From: Limiplasma sp031556335
GTDB lineage: Bacteria; Bacillota; Clostridia; Christensenellales; Aristaeellaceae
Reading direction: 5' to 3'
Length of the DNA: 20,265 bases
Assembly: GCA_031556335.1 (NCBI GenBank)
Contig: JAVBTE010000013.1
Location: forward strand, 1 to 20,265
Shown here: piece after piece, positions 1 through 6,793 of the stretch
How the letters are laid out: each line of letters begins with the position of its first letter
Position numbering within the stretch: position 1 is the stretch's first letter
Program-made: the position numbers and the translations under genes
The notes under the pieces: generated by a model
The model's database searches: none
What the model saw: only the letters and a program-made list of their open reading frames with translations
What the model was told of the DNA's origin: nothing

Positions 1-121
1 GGGCGGGGGGTAGCGGGCTCAACCGGGGTTGATGTGGCACGGCCTGGGGGGTGCCCCCGCCACCCAACCCGGGCTCCGCCGTGACCCCAGCCTTTCACCG
101 CCCCCCCCGCGGAAAAAAACG

Positions 122-169
122 GGGTCTGGGGGCATGCCCCCAGGCGGGTTGTAGGGGCGCAGCCCCTAC
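122..169 (+). repeat. Composite intergenic repeat, copy 1 (divergent)
   Basis: Two consecutive stem-loops, CTGGGGGCATGCCCCCAG (126-143) and GTAGGGGC...GCCCCTAC (151-169), follow a GGGTC lead. This matches the plan of the five other copies in the window: GGGTC, a GGGC/GCCC stem-loop, a GGGT spacer and a GGGGC/GCCCC stem-loop. The G-rich (here C-rich) tail of the other copies is missing. Unlike them, this one lies just upstream of a start codon. The preceding 1-121 is very GC-rich and holds another inverted repeat near 46-60; no gene is evident there. Confidence 0.6.
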
Positions 170-195
170 GAAAAAGACAAGAAGGAGGGACTTCC

Positions 196-1401
196 ATGGC
201 GAAGCTTATGGTACCCCTGGGGCCGCAACACCCCGCGTTGGAAGAACCGGAAAGCTTTAACCTGCTGCTGGAGGGCGAGCGTGTGGCCGCCGCCGCCGTG
301 GCGCTGGGATATAACCACCGGGGCATGGAAAAGGCTGCGGAAAGCCGCACCTATTTGCAAAACGTCCATCTGCTGGAACGCATTTGCGGTATCTGTTCCC
401 ACTCCCACTCCACCTGCTATGTGCAGACTGTGGAGACCCTGGCCGGGGTGGAGCCGCCCAAGCGGGCCCAGTATTTGCGCGCCCTGGTGGGCGAATTGGA
501 GCGCATCCACAGCCATCTTTTGTGGCTGGGCATTGCGGGGCACGAAATCGGCTTCATGTCCCTGTTCATGTATGCCTGGAAGGACCGGGAGATCATCATG
601 GACATTCTGGAAATGCTGACGGGCAACCGCATCAACTACGGCATGAACACCCTGGGCGGCGTGCGCCGGGACGTGACCCCGGAGCAGGCCGAAAAGGTGG
701 TGGAGGCTGTCAATAAGCTGCAGGAACGCACCGAGTATTACAAAAAGGTGGTTCTGGACGAGCAAACGGTGGTGCTGCGCCTGAGCGGCGTGGGCAAGCT
801 GTCCCGGGAGGACGGGCTGCGCCTGGGGGCCACGGGCCCGGTGCTGCGGGCCGCCGGGGTGAAGCGGGATGTGCGCCGGGACGATCCCCCCAGCGATGTG
901 TACAAGGAACTGGACTTCAACGTCAGCACGGATGAGCATGCCGATGTGTATGGCCGCACGGTGGTGCGGGTGCTGGAGCTTTTGGAAAGCTACAAGATCA
1001 TCCGGCAAATTTTGGCAAAGCTGCCCGAAGGGCCCATTGCCGTGAAGGTGCCCAACCGCATTCCCGCCGGGGAAGCCTTCAGCCGGTACGAAGCCCCCCG
1101 GGGCGAGGACATCCACTATACCCGGTCCAACGGCACGGATAAGCCGGAGCGGGTGAAGGTTCGCGCCCCTACGCTGGCCAACCTGGCCGCCATCACCCAC
1201 ATGATTGAGGGCGGCTATCTGGCGGACGTGCCCATCATCATCGCGGCCATCGACCCCTGCTTTTCCTGCACCGACCGCATGGTTCGGGTGAAGAACGCCT
1301 CCTCCGGCGAAGAAAAGATGTTCGACTGGGAAGGCTTGCGCAAATACAGCATCGACTGGTATGGAAAGCAGGGAATGAACCTGCAGGGCCTTCGCCTGTA
1401 A
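196..1401 (+). CDS. Group 4 membrane-bound [NiFe] hydrogenase, catalytic large subunit (EchE/HycE/MbhL-like)
   Basis: This 401-residue protein is the Ni-Fe subunit of an energy-converting hydrogenase, which exchanges electrons between ferredoxin and protons at the membrane. Both nickel-ligating cysteine pairs are present: CGIC at residues 64-67 (within ERICGICSHSHS) and DPCFSC at 353-358. That separates it from NuoD and from the sulfur-reducing Mbx relatives, which lack complete pairs. After Arg361 there is a 40-residue tail containing RKYSI, very like the peptide removed from E. coli HycE during maturation. A HycI-type protease gene closes the cluster. The start is supported by AAGGAGG 7 nt upstream. 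The order large subunit, NuoH-like, ferredoxin matches mbhL-M-N. No promoter is seen, and the small subunit and antiporter-like subunits must lie outside the window. Confidence 0.93.
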   Translation: MAKLMVPLGPQHPALEEPESFNLLLEGERVAAAAVALGYNHRGMEKAAESRTYLQNVHLLERICGICSHSHSTCYVQTVETLAGVEPPKRAQYLRALVGELERIHSHLLWLGIAGHEIGFMSLFMYAWKDREIIMDILEMLTGNRINYGMNTLGGVRRDVTPEQAEKVVEAVNKLQERTEYYKKVVLDEQTVVLRLSGVGKLSREDGLRLGATGPVLRAAGVKRDVRRDDPPSDVYKELDFNVSTDEHADVYGRTVVRVLELLESYKIIRQILAKLPEGPIAVKVPNRIPAGEAFSRYEAPRGEDIHYTRSNGTDKPERVKVRAPTLANLAAITHMIEGGYLADVPIIIAAIDPCFSCTDRMVRVKNASSGEEKMFDWEGLRKYSIDWYGKQGMNLQGLRL

Positions 1402-1448
1402 ACCCGGCCGGGTTTTGCGGGGCCAAAAAGGAAAGGAGACGAAAGGCC

Positions 1449-2390
1449 ATGGGGCTCTCCCTGTTTTATATTTTGATCTTCCCCGGCTTTCTGTTTCTCA
1501 CGGTGGCATCGCTGGTGTTTGAATATGTGGACAGAAAGCTGTACGCCCGGATGCAGAACCGGGTGGGGCCGCCCTGGTACCAGCCGCTGGCGGACATCAT
1601 CAAGCTGCTGACCAAGGAAACGGTCATTCCCCGGGAGGCGGACACGCGCCTTTTTGCAGCCATTCCCGTGTTCGCTTTCGCGGCCACGGCCACGGCGTTT
1701 TTGTACGTGCCCATTTGGAGCACCCGCTCGCTGATGCCCTTCACCGCCGACCTTATTGTGGTGATGTATTTGCTGACCATTCCCACGCTGGCGTTTTTTC
1801 TGGCGGGGTGGTTTTCCTCGTCCCTGTACGCGGAAATCGGGGCCATTCGGGCCATGACCCAGCTGTTCGCCTATGAGGTGCCCTTTTATATGGCCCTGCT
1901 GGGCCCGGCCATTTTGGCGGGCACCTGGTCCATCAGCGGTATGGCGGAGTTTTACCACGCAAACCCCTGGCTGCTGCTGGTGAACATTCCGGGGCTTTTG
2001 GTGTCCATTTTCTCGGCCCAGGGCAAGCTGGAACGGGTTCCCTTCGATATCCCCGACGCGGAAACCGAAGTGGTGGGCGGTACCTTCACGGAGTATAGCG
2101 GCAGGCTGCTGGGCATGTTCAAAATGACCCTGAACGCCGAGCTGGTGGTGGTGTCCGCGCTGATCGCCGCCATCTTCTTTCCTCTGTTCATCAGCGCCAG
2201 CCCCGTGCTGGGCTTCCTTCTGTTCCTGGTGAAAGTGTTTGTGGTGGTGTTCCTGCTGGCGCTGATGCGGGCCGCCCTGGCCCGGTTTCGGCTGGACCAG
2301 ATGATCAGCTTTTGCTGGAAGGTGCTGGCGCCCATTTCCATTTTGCAAATTGTGCTGGATCTGCTGGTGAAGGGAGCGCTGCTGAAATGA
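1449..2390 (+). CDS. NuoH/HycD/EchB-type membrane subunit of the hydrogenase
   Basis: This 313-residue integral membrane protein has about eight hydrophobic segments. It is of the complex I NuoH type (HycD, EchB, MbhM), which anchors the hydrogenase arm and contributes to the ion path. The conserved cytoplasmic loop is recognisable: VPFDIPDAETEVVGG followed by TEYSG, equivalent to the PFDLPEAE..EYSG signature of NuoH. The N-terminal KLYARMQNRVGP stretch is also typical of the family (RMQxRxGP). AAAGGAG lies 10 nt before the ATG. The stop codon overlaps the start of the ferredoxin gene as ATGA, so the two are probably translationally coupled. Confidence 0.93.
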   Translation: MGLSLFYILIFPGFLFLTVASLVFEYVDRKLYARMQNRVGPPWYQPLADIIKLLTKETVIPREADTRLFAAIPVFAFAATATAFLYVPIWSTRSLMPFTADLIVVMYLLTIPTLAFFLAGWFSSSLYAEIGAIRAMTQLFAYEVPFYMALLGPAILAGTWSISGMAEFYHANPWLLLVNIPGLLVSIFSAQGKLERVPFDIPDAETEVVGGTFTEYSGRLLGMFKMTLNAELVVVSALIAAIFFPLFISASPVLGFLLFLVKVFVVVFLLALMRAALARFRLDQMISFCWKVLAPISILQIVLDLLVKGALLK

Positions 2391-2734
2391 AGTTTCTTGG
2401 AACCATGGTGCCCTATCTGCTGCGGATGCTTCCCCAAAAAGCCAGCACCGAGCTATACCCCGCCGTGCCCGCCCAGGTGCCGGAGCATTTTCGCGGCGCC
2501 CTGAAATTCACCCCGGAACGCTGCGTGGGCTGCAAGCTGTGCATGCGGGTCTGCCCTGCCGACGCCATTGAGATCATCAAGGTGGCCGACAAGGAATTCA
2601 AGGCGGTGGTGCAGATGGACAAGTGCATTTTTTGCGGCCAGTGCGTGGAGTCCTGCAACAAAGACGCCCTGGAGAACACCGCCCAGTTCGAGCTGGCCTC
2701 CGCGGACAAAGCGTCCCTGAAAAGGGAGATTTGA
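2387..2734 (+). CDS. Hydrogenase 2x[4Fe-4S] ferredoxin subunit (EchF/HycF/MbhN/NuoI-like)
   Basis: This 115-residue protein carries two [4Fe-4S] motifs: CVGCKLCMRVCP and CIFCGQCVESC. In the second, the usual proline after the last cysteine is Asn. It would relay electrons between ferredoxin and the Ni-Fe subunit. An N-terminal segment (MKFLGTMVPYLLRML) resembles the membrane-contacting helix of NuoI-type subunits. The open frame extends further upstream, but the ATG at 2387 overlaps the NuoH-like stop by 4 nt (ATGA) and gives the family's normal length, so it is chosen. The protease gene starts 1 nt after the stop. Confidence 0.92.
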   Translation: MKFLGTMVPYLLRMLPQKASTELYPAVPAQVPEHFRGALKFTPERCVGCKLCMRVCPADAIEIIKVADKEFKAVVQMDKCIFCGQCVESCNKDALENTAQFELASADKASLKREI

Positions 2735-2735
2735 C

Positions 2736-3248
2736 GTGGCGCAGATGAATGACATTCGCACGCTTTTGCAAAGCAGGCTCAGCGGCGTTCGCCGCCTGGC
2801 CGTGCTGGGGGCGGGCTCTGTGCTGAAGGCGGACGACGGCGCAGGGGTGGCGCTGGTGGAACGCTTGCAGGAGGCTTTTCCTCCCGCCCGATACCCGGGC
2901 TTGCTGCTATGCCCCGGGGAAACCGCTCCCGAAAATTTTACCGGCAAGATCAAGGCCTTTCAGCCTGACCACATTCTGGTGCTGGACGCGGCCGACCTGG
3001 GCCTCGCCCCCGGCACCGTGGCGGAGATCAACCACCGGGACGTGGGCGGCCCCACCTTCTGCTCTCATATGCTGCCCCTGCGCGTGATGATCGACTACCT
3101 GGCCGTCGAAACCGGCGCGGACATCACCCTGCTGGGCCTTCAGCCCCAGTCCATCGCCTTTGACGCGCCCATGACCCCCGTTGTGGAGGCCGCCGTGGCG
3201 GAGTTGACCAAGACGCTGGGGGAGGCGGTCCGGGGGACGTTGGGATGA
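2736..3248 (+). CDS. hycI: [NiFe]-hydrogenase maturation endopeptidase, HycI/HyaD family
   Basis: This 170-residue protease is expected to clip the C-terminal peptide from the hydrogenase large subunit after nickel insertion. The N-terminal motif VLGAGSVLKADDGAGVAL corresponds to the family GxGNxLxxDDGxG, with Asn replaced by Ser. An internal Asp in VLDAADLG and a His in SHMLPLR occupy the positions of the nickel-sensing acidic residue and histidine. LLGLQPQS matches the late GIQP strand. A GTG start at 2736 is preferred because AAAGGGAG lies about 7 nt upstream; the ATG at 2745 is a less well spaced alternative. The last residues (about RGTLG) are encoded by the G-rich tail of repeat copy 2. 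Confidence 0.88.
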   Translation: MAQMNDIRTLLQSRLSGVRRLAVLGAGSVLKADDGAGVALVERLQEAFPPARYPGLLLCPGETAPENFTGKIKAFQPDHILVLDAADLGLAPGTVAEINHRDVGGPTFCSHMLPLRVMIDYLAVETGADITLLGLQPQSIAFDAPMTPVVEAAVAELTKTLGEAVRGTLG

Positions 3249-3363
3249 GGACGGGGAACGAGGGGGAGGACGTTGGCGGAGACGGGGACGTTGGGGATTT
3301 CATCCCCAAACCCTTGACCAGGGCTTCGCCCTGGACCCTTAATTGCCGCGCTGCGCGCGGCAA
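3228..3363 (-). repeat. Composite 3'-end repeat, copy 2 (after hycI)
   Basis: Read from hycI: a G-rich tract begins inside the last codons and continues past the stop (3232-3290). Then come perfect stem-loops TTGGGGAT-TTC-ATCCCCAA (3291-3309), CCAGGGCTTCGCCCTGG (3318-3334) and TTGCCGCGC-TGC-GCGCGGCAA (3343-3363). An intrinsic terminator follows at 3386. Its 24-nt core (3315-3338) is an exact inverted copy of 3481-3504 in copy 3. G runs at 3232, 3242, 3253 and 3262 could form a G-quadruplex in the mRNA. Confidence 0.85.
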
Positions 3364-3385
3364 GGAAAAATGAATAAAATGATCG

Positions 3386-3430
3386 AAAAACCCGGCACGC
3401 TCCATTGTTTTGGAACCTGCCGGGTTTTTT
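3386..3430. terminator. Bidirectional intrinsic terminator between hycI and the GltD-like gene
   Basis: The arms AAAAACCCGGCA (3386-3397) and TGCCGGGTTTTT (3418-3429) pair over 12 bp, and an inner TCCA/TGGA pairing extends the stem. A T run follows on the plus strand and an equivalent A run precedes it, so it can end transcription of both convergent genes. Repeat copies 2 and 3 flank it on either side. Confidence 0.88.
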
Positions 3431-3453
3431 ATTTTCTTTTGATATATACCTTT

Positions 3454-3571
3454 CTGACCGCGTGAAACGCGGTCAGTGATGGGTCCAGGGCGAAGCCCTG
3501 GTCAGGGGTTCGGGGACGAAGTCCCCGCCGTCCCCGCCCGCGTCCCCGTTCCCGCCCGCGTCTCCTTCACG
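3454..3571 (+). repeat. Composite 3'-end repeat, copy 3 (overlaps end of GltD-like gene)
   Basis: Stem-loops CTGACCGCG-TGAAA-CGCGGTCAG (3454-3476), CCAGGGCGAAGCCCTGG (3485-3501) and GGGGAC-GAA-GTCCCC (3512-3526) are followed by a CGTCCCC-rich tail (3527-3571). As seen from the minus-strand gene, the order is G-rich tail, stem-loops, terminator, the same as for copies 2, 4 and 5. Here the tail and one stem-loop lie inside the coding region. Confidence 0.87.
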
Positions 3572-4791
3572 TACCGGTCCATGGCGTCGGCCACCCGGCG
3601 GGAGATGTTCACCGCGTCTACGACGGTTTTCGCGCCGGTCACCACATCGCCGGAGGCAAAAACGCCCTGGCGGGTGGTGTGGCCTTCGTCGTCCACGGTA
3701 ACCAGGCCCTGGCCGCCCACCTCAATGCCGGTGGTGGAGGATACGATCACGGCCCGCGGGCCCTGGCCAATGGCGACGATGACGGAATCAGCGGGGAACA
3801 CCGCCTCGGTACCGGGAATGGGAACGATGCGGCTTTCGCCGTTTTCGTCGGTTTCGGTGCGGGTGTCCACGGTTAAAACGCCCTCGTCCACAAACTCTTT
3901 CACGGCCTTGTGCATCACCAGCCGTGCCCCGTCGATCTGGGCGTATTCCACCTCCACGGGCCGGGCGGTGACGGTTTCCTGGCCGCCGTGGCACAGGATG
4001 AACACCTCCTGGGTGCCGTGGCGGAAGGCGGAGCGGGCCACGTCCATGGCCACATTGCCCGCGCCGATCACGCACAGGCGTTGCCCCAGGCGGTACACCT
4101 CCGGGTTGCGCAGGTATTCGATGGCAAAGTGCACATGGCCCAGGCTTTCGCCCTTCACGCCCATTTTGCTGGGCTTCCACACGCCCGTGCCCATGAAAAT
4201 GGCCTGGTAGCCGTCCCGGAACAGCTCGTCGACGTTCAGGTTCGCGCCGATGGAGGTGTTGGGCCGGATGTGGATGCCGCTTTGGATCATGGTGTCCATC
4301 AGGCGGTCCAGAATGCTTTTGGGCAGGCGAAACTCGGGGATGCCGTAGCGAAGCACGCCGCCGATCTGGTCGTTGCCCTCAAAAATGGTCACGTCGTAAT
4401 CCCGGCCGGCCAGCAAAAAGGCGATGGTGATGCCCGCCGGGCCAGAGCCGATGACGGCGATCTTTCCGGCGGTTTTTTTGCTGGGGGTGGGGGTAAAGAT
4501 GTTGAGGTAATAGTCGGAAATATAGCGCTCGATGGCGCTGATTTGCACGGGCGACCCCTTTTTGCCCAGCACGCAGTGGCCCTCGCATTGGTTTTCCTGG
4601 GGGCATACATGGCAACACACAAGCGACAGGGGGTTGTTGTCAAAAAGCAGCTTGCCCGCGGCGGCAATCTCGCTGTTTAAAAGCAACTGGATCACGTCGC
4701 GGACGGGGGTGTTGACCGGGCAGCCCTTCATGCACATGGGATGCTTGCATTGCAGGCAGCGCCGGGCATCCTCGATGACGTGTTTGCTCAT
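3502..4791 (-). CDS. GltD-like NAD(P)H-dependent flavin/iron-sulfur oxidoreductase
   Basis: This 429-residue protein has the fold of the glutamate synthase small subunit, NfnB and PreT. The N-terminal domain carries two cysteine clusters for [4Fe-4S] centres: CLQCKHPMCMKGCP (residues 12-25) and CCHVCPQENQCEGHC (59-73). GSGPAG (115-120) is the FAD-binding motif, GAGNVAMD near residue 255 the NAD(P)H site, and ASGDVVTGAKTVVDAV the C-terminal FAD motif. It normally moves electrons from NADPH to a partner, but no GltB, NfnA or PreA partner is present, so the substrate is unknown. The ATG overlaps the kimA stop by 4 nt, with AAAGGAGG 9 nt upstream. The last ~20 residues, rich in Gly/Thr/Ala/Arg, come from repeat copy 3 and are not part of the family fold. 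Confidence 0.9.
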   Translation of the reverse strand: MSKHVIEDARRCLQCKHPMCMKGCPVNTPVRDVIQLLLNSEIAAAGKLLFDNNPLSLVCCHVCPQENQCEGHCVLGKKGSPVQISAIERYISDYYLNIFTPTPSKKTAGKIAVIGSGPAGITIAFLLAGRDYDVTIFEGNDQIGGVLRYGIPEFRLPKSILDRLMDTMIQSGIHIRPNTSIGANLNVDELFRDGYQAIFMGTGVWKPSKMGVKGESLGHVHFAIEYLRNPEVYRLGQRLCVIGAGNVAMDVARSAFRHGTQEVFILCHGGQETVTARPVEVEYAQIDGARLVMHKAVKEFVDEGVLTVDTRTETDENGESRIVPIPGTEAVFPADSVIVAIGQGPRAVIVSSTTGIEVGGQGLVTVDDEGHTTRQGVFASGDVVTGAKTVVDAVNISRRVADAMDRYVKETRAGTGTRAGTAGTSSPNP

Positions 4792-6671
4792 GAAGGGTTG
4801 CCTCCTTTGGTTTGATGGTACAGGTAGGGCACCAGCACGGTGGCCACATTGCGGTGGCGGCCCAAAGTGCGCTCAAGGAAGAAGGCGGTCTGGTTGTGGA
4901 ACATGGCGTCCCGCCAGCCGCTGCCCACAAACTTGGTCAGCACCACGGTGATCATCTCGTGCTTGTTGAGGGTGGCCTCCATTTGGGAAATGTAGTCGTT
5001 CATGGGGGTGATGATGTCCCGGTAGGGCGCGTCGATCACGGTAAGGGGAATGGTGATGCCAAGGGCGGCCCATTGCTGCTGAAGCTTCTGGGTATGGGCG
5101 GGGTTGGTGGAAATGTGCAAAACCGTCAGGTTGCTGGAAATGTCCTTGGCATAGTCGAAGGTTTTCAGGGCGGCCTTGTTCATGTAGTGCATCAGCATCA
5201 CGCAGGGCAGCTTGTCATTGCTGCGGCTTTCCGTGAAGTGGTAGTCGTAGCCGTCGGAACTGATGTCCCTGTAAAAGATGGTGTAGTGCTTGTGGGTGTA
5301 AGCCATGAACATCATCATCAGCGGCACGATGATCAGCAGAAACCAGGCGCCGTGGCTGAACTTGGTCACAAACACCACAATGGTGCCCACAAAGGTGATC
5401 ACCGCGCCAAAGCCGTTGATAAGGGACTTTACATGCCAGCCCGGGTCTTTGTCTTTCAGCCATTTCATGAACATGCCGGCCTGGGAAATGGTGAAGGACA
5501 CGAACACGCCCACCGCGTAGAAGGGAATCAGCCGGTGGGTGTCCGCGTTAAAGATGACCATGAGGATGCCGCCCACGATAAAGATGGCGATGATGCCGTT
5601 GGAAAAGCTGAGTTTGGTGCCCCGCTGGGAAAACTGGTGGGGCACGTAGCGGTCTTTGGCCAGGATGCTGAGCAGGATGGGCAGGCCGTTATAGGCCGTG
5701 TTGGCGGCCAGCAGCAAAATGAGGGACGTGGTAAATTGCAGCACAAAATACATAAAGCCGTTGCCAAACACCGCCTGGGCCATTTGGGACATGACCGTGG
5801 TGCCGGGCAGGGGCACCACCTTTAAAAAGCTGGCCAGGAAGCTGGTGCCGCCAAAGATGAACACGATGATGGCCCCCAGCATGAACAGCACGTGGCGGGC
5901 GGTTCTTTGGGAAGGTTCCTTAAAGCTGGGAATGGCGTTGGACACGGCCTCCACGCCGGTAAGGGCGGAACAGCCGGAAGAAAACGCGCGCAGGAACAGG
6001 ATCAGCGTAATGCCCTGCAAGGTTTCGGGGGGAAGCAAAGCCTGCTGGGCGGCGGAATAGGACACGTGGACCAGCGTGCCGGAAAACATCCGGACAAGGC
6101 CCGTAACGATCAGCACGCCCATGGACAGGATGAAGGCATAGGTGGGAATGCCAAAGATTTTGGCGGACTCGCCCACGCCCCGCAGGTTCACCAAAGTGAT
6201 GAGGGCCAGGCACACCAGCGAGATGGGCACCCGGTATTCATGAAGCCCGGGGAAGGCGGCCACGATGGCGGCGGTGGAGGAAGAAATGCTGACGGCGACG
6301 GTCATGATGTAATCCACAATCAAACAGGTGGCCGCCAGCAGCGAGGGCCTGCGGCCAAAGTTTTCTTTGGATACGATATAGGCGCCCCCGCCGTTGGGGT
6401 AGTGGTTGATGATCTGGGTGTAGGAAAACACCAAAATCACAAGCAGGACAATGATGGGAATGCTGACCAGGCCTACGTAGGACACGGCCGCGATGCCCAG
6501 GGCGGGCACAAGGGCCATCAAAATCTCTTCCACGGCATAGGCCACGGAGGATACGGCGTCGCTGGCCATGATGGGCAAACCCCAAAAGCGCGACAGCTTC
6601 TCGTGGGTGAGTTGGCTATTGCTCAGTTCTTTTCCAAGCAGGATCTTTTTGAGGCTTCTGAACCGGTTCAT
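4788..6671 (-). CDS. kimA: KimA-type high-affinity potassium transporter (APC superfamily)
   Basis: This 627-residue protein closely resembles B. subtilis KimA (formerly YdaO), a K+/H+ symporter inhibited by c-di-AMP, along its whole length. Matching blocks are ASDAVSSVAYAVEEILM (residues 37-53, including the Asp and Tyr I associate with cation coupling), GGGAYIVSKENFG, VDYIMTVAVSIS, AFSSGCSALTGVEA and AVGVFVSFTISQAGM. About 12 membrane segments are followed by a cytosolic C-terminal domain of ~150 residues ending HNQTAFFLE..., also as in KimA. The start has AAGGAG 9 nt upstream. It lies between secDF and the GltD-like gene on the same strand. No ydaO-type c-di-AMP riboswitch fits in the 122-nt gap to secDF; a strong hairpin lies there instead. 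Confidence 0.9.
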   Translation of the reverse strand: MNRFRSLKKILLGKELSNSQLTHEKLSRFWGLPIMASDAVSSVAYAVEEILMALVPALGIAAVSYVGLVSIPIIVLLVILVFSYTQIINHYPNGGGAYIVSKENFGRRPSLLAATCLIVDYIMTVAVSISSSTAAIVAAFPGLHEYRVPISLVCLALITLVNLRGVGESAKIFGIPTYAFILSMGVLIVTGLVRMFSGTLVHVSYSAAQQALLPPETLQGITLILFLRAFSSGCSALTGVEAVSNAIPSFKEPSQRTARHVLFMLGAIIVFIFGGTSFLASFLKVVPLPGTTVMSQMAQAVFGNGFMYFVLQFTTSLILLLAANTAYNGLPILLSILAKDRYVPHQFSQRGTKLSFSNGIIAIFIVGGILMVIFNADTHRLIPFYAVGVFVSFTISQAGMFMKWLKDKDPGWHVKSLINGFGAVITFVGTIVVFVTKFSHGAWFLLIIVPLMMMFMAYTHKHYTIFYRDISSDGYDYHFTESRSNDKLPCVMLMHYMNKAALKTFDYAKDISSNLTVLHISTNPAHTQKLQQQWAALGITIPLTVIDAPYRDIITPMNDYISQMEATLNKHEMITVVLTKFVGSGWRDAMFHNQTAFFLERTLGRHRNVATVLVPYLYHQTKGGNPS

Positions 6672-6693
6672 GGCCTGATGCTCCTTGCAAATG

Positions 6694-6728
6694 TGCCTGG
6701 GGGCAGGCGCTTGGCCCGCTCCCAGGCA
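6694..6728 (-). promoter_or_regulatory. Stable hairpin just upstream of the kimA ribosome binding site
   Basis: On the minus strand TGCCTGGG and CCCAGGCA pair perfectly. After an A/C mismatch, GCGGGC pairs with GCCTGC (one G-U) around a 5-nt loop. The hairpin ends 7 nt before AAGGAG. No T run follows, so it is not a terminator. It could protect the mRNA end after processing or tune kimA initiation. Confidence 0.6.
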
Positions 6729-6793
6729 GTCATGTTGTAAAATAAGGAACGATTTGTTGGGGAGAAAAAATTGCGGGGCAGGCGGGAAAAGGA

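Noticed and set aside
51..260. Short plus-strand frame at the left end overlapping the large-subunit start
   Set aside because: It runs through GC-rich repeat DNA, has no ribosome binding site and overlaps the real gene out of frame.
1400..1415. Palindrome AACCCGGCCGGGTT after the hydrogenase large subunit as a terminator
   Set aside because: It has no loop and only a short T run, and it lies inside an operon just before a well-placed ribosome binding site.
6672..6793. ydaO (c-di-AMP) riboswitch before kimA
   Set aside because: The interval is too short and only a single hairpin is present.
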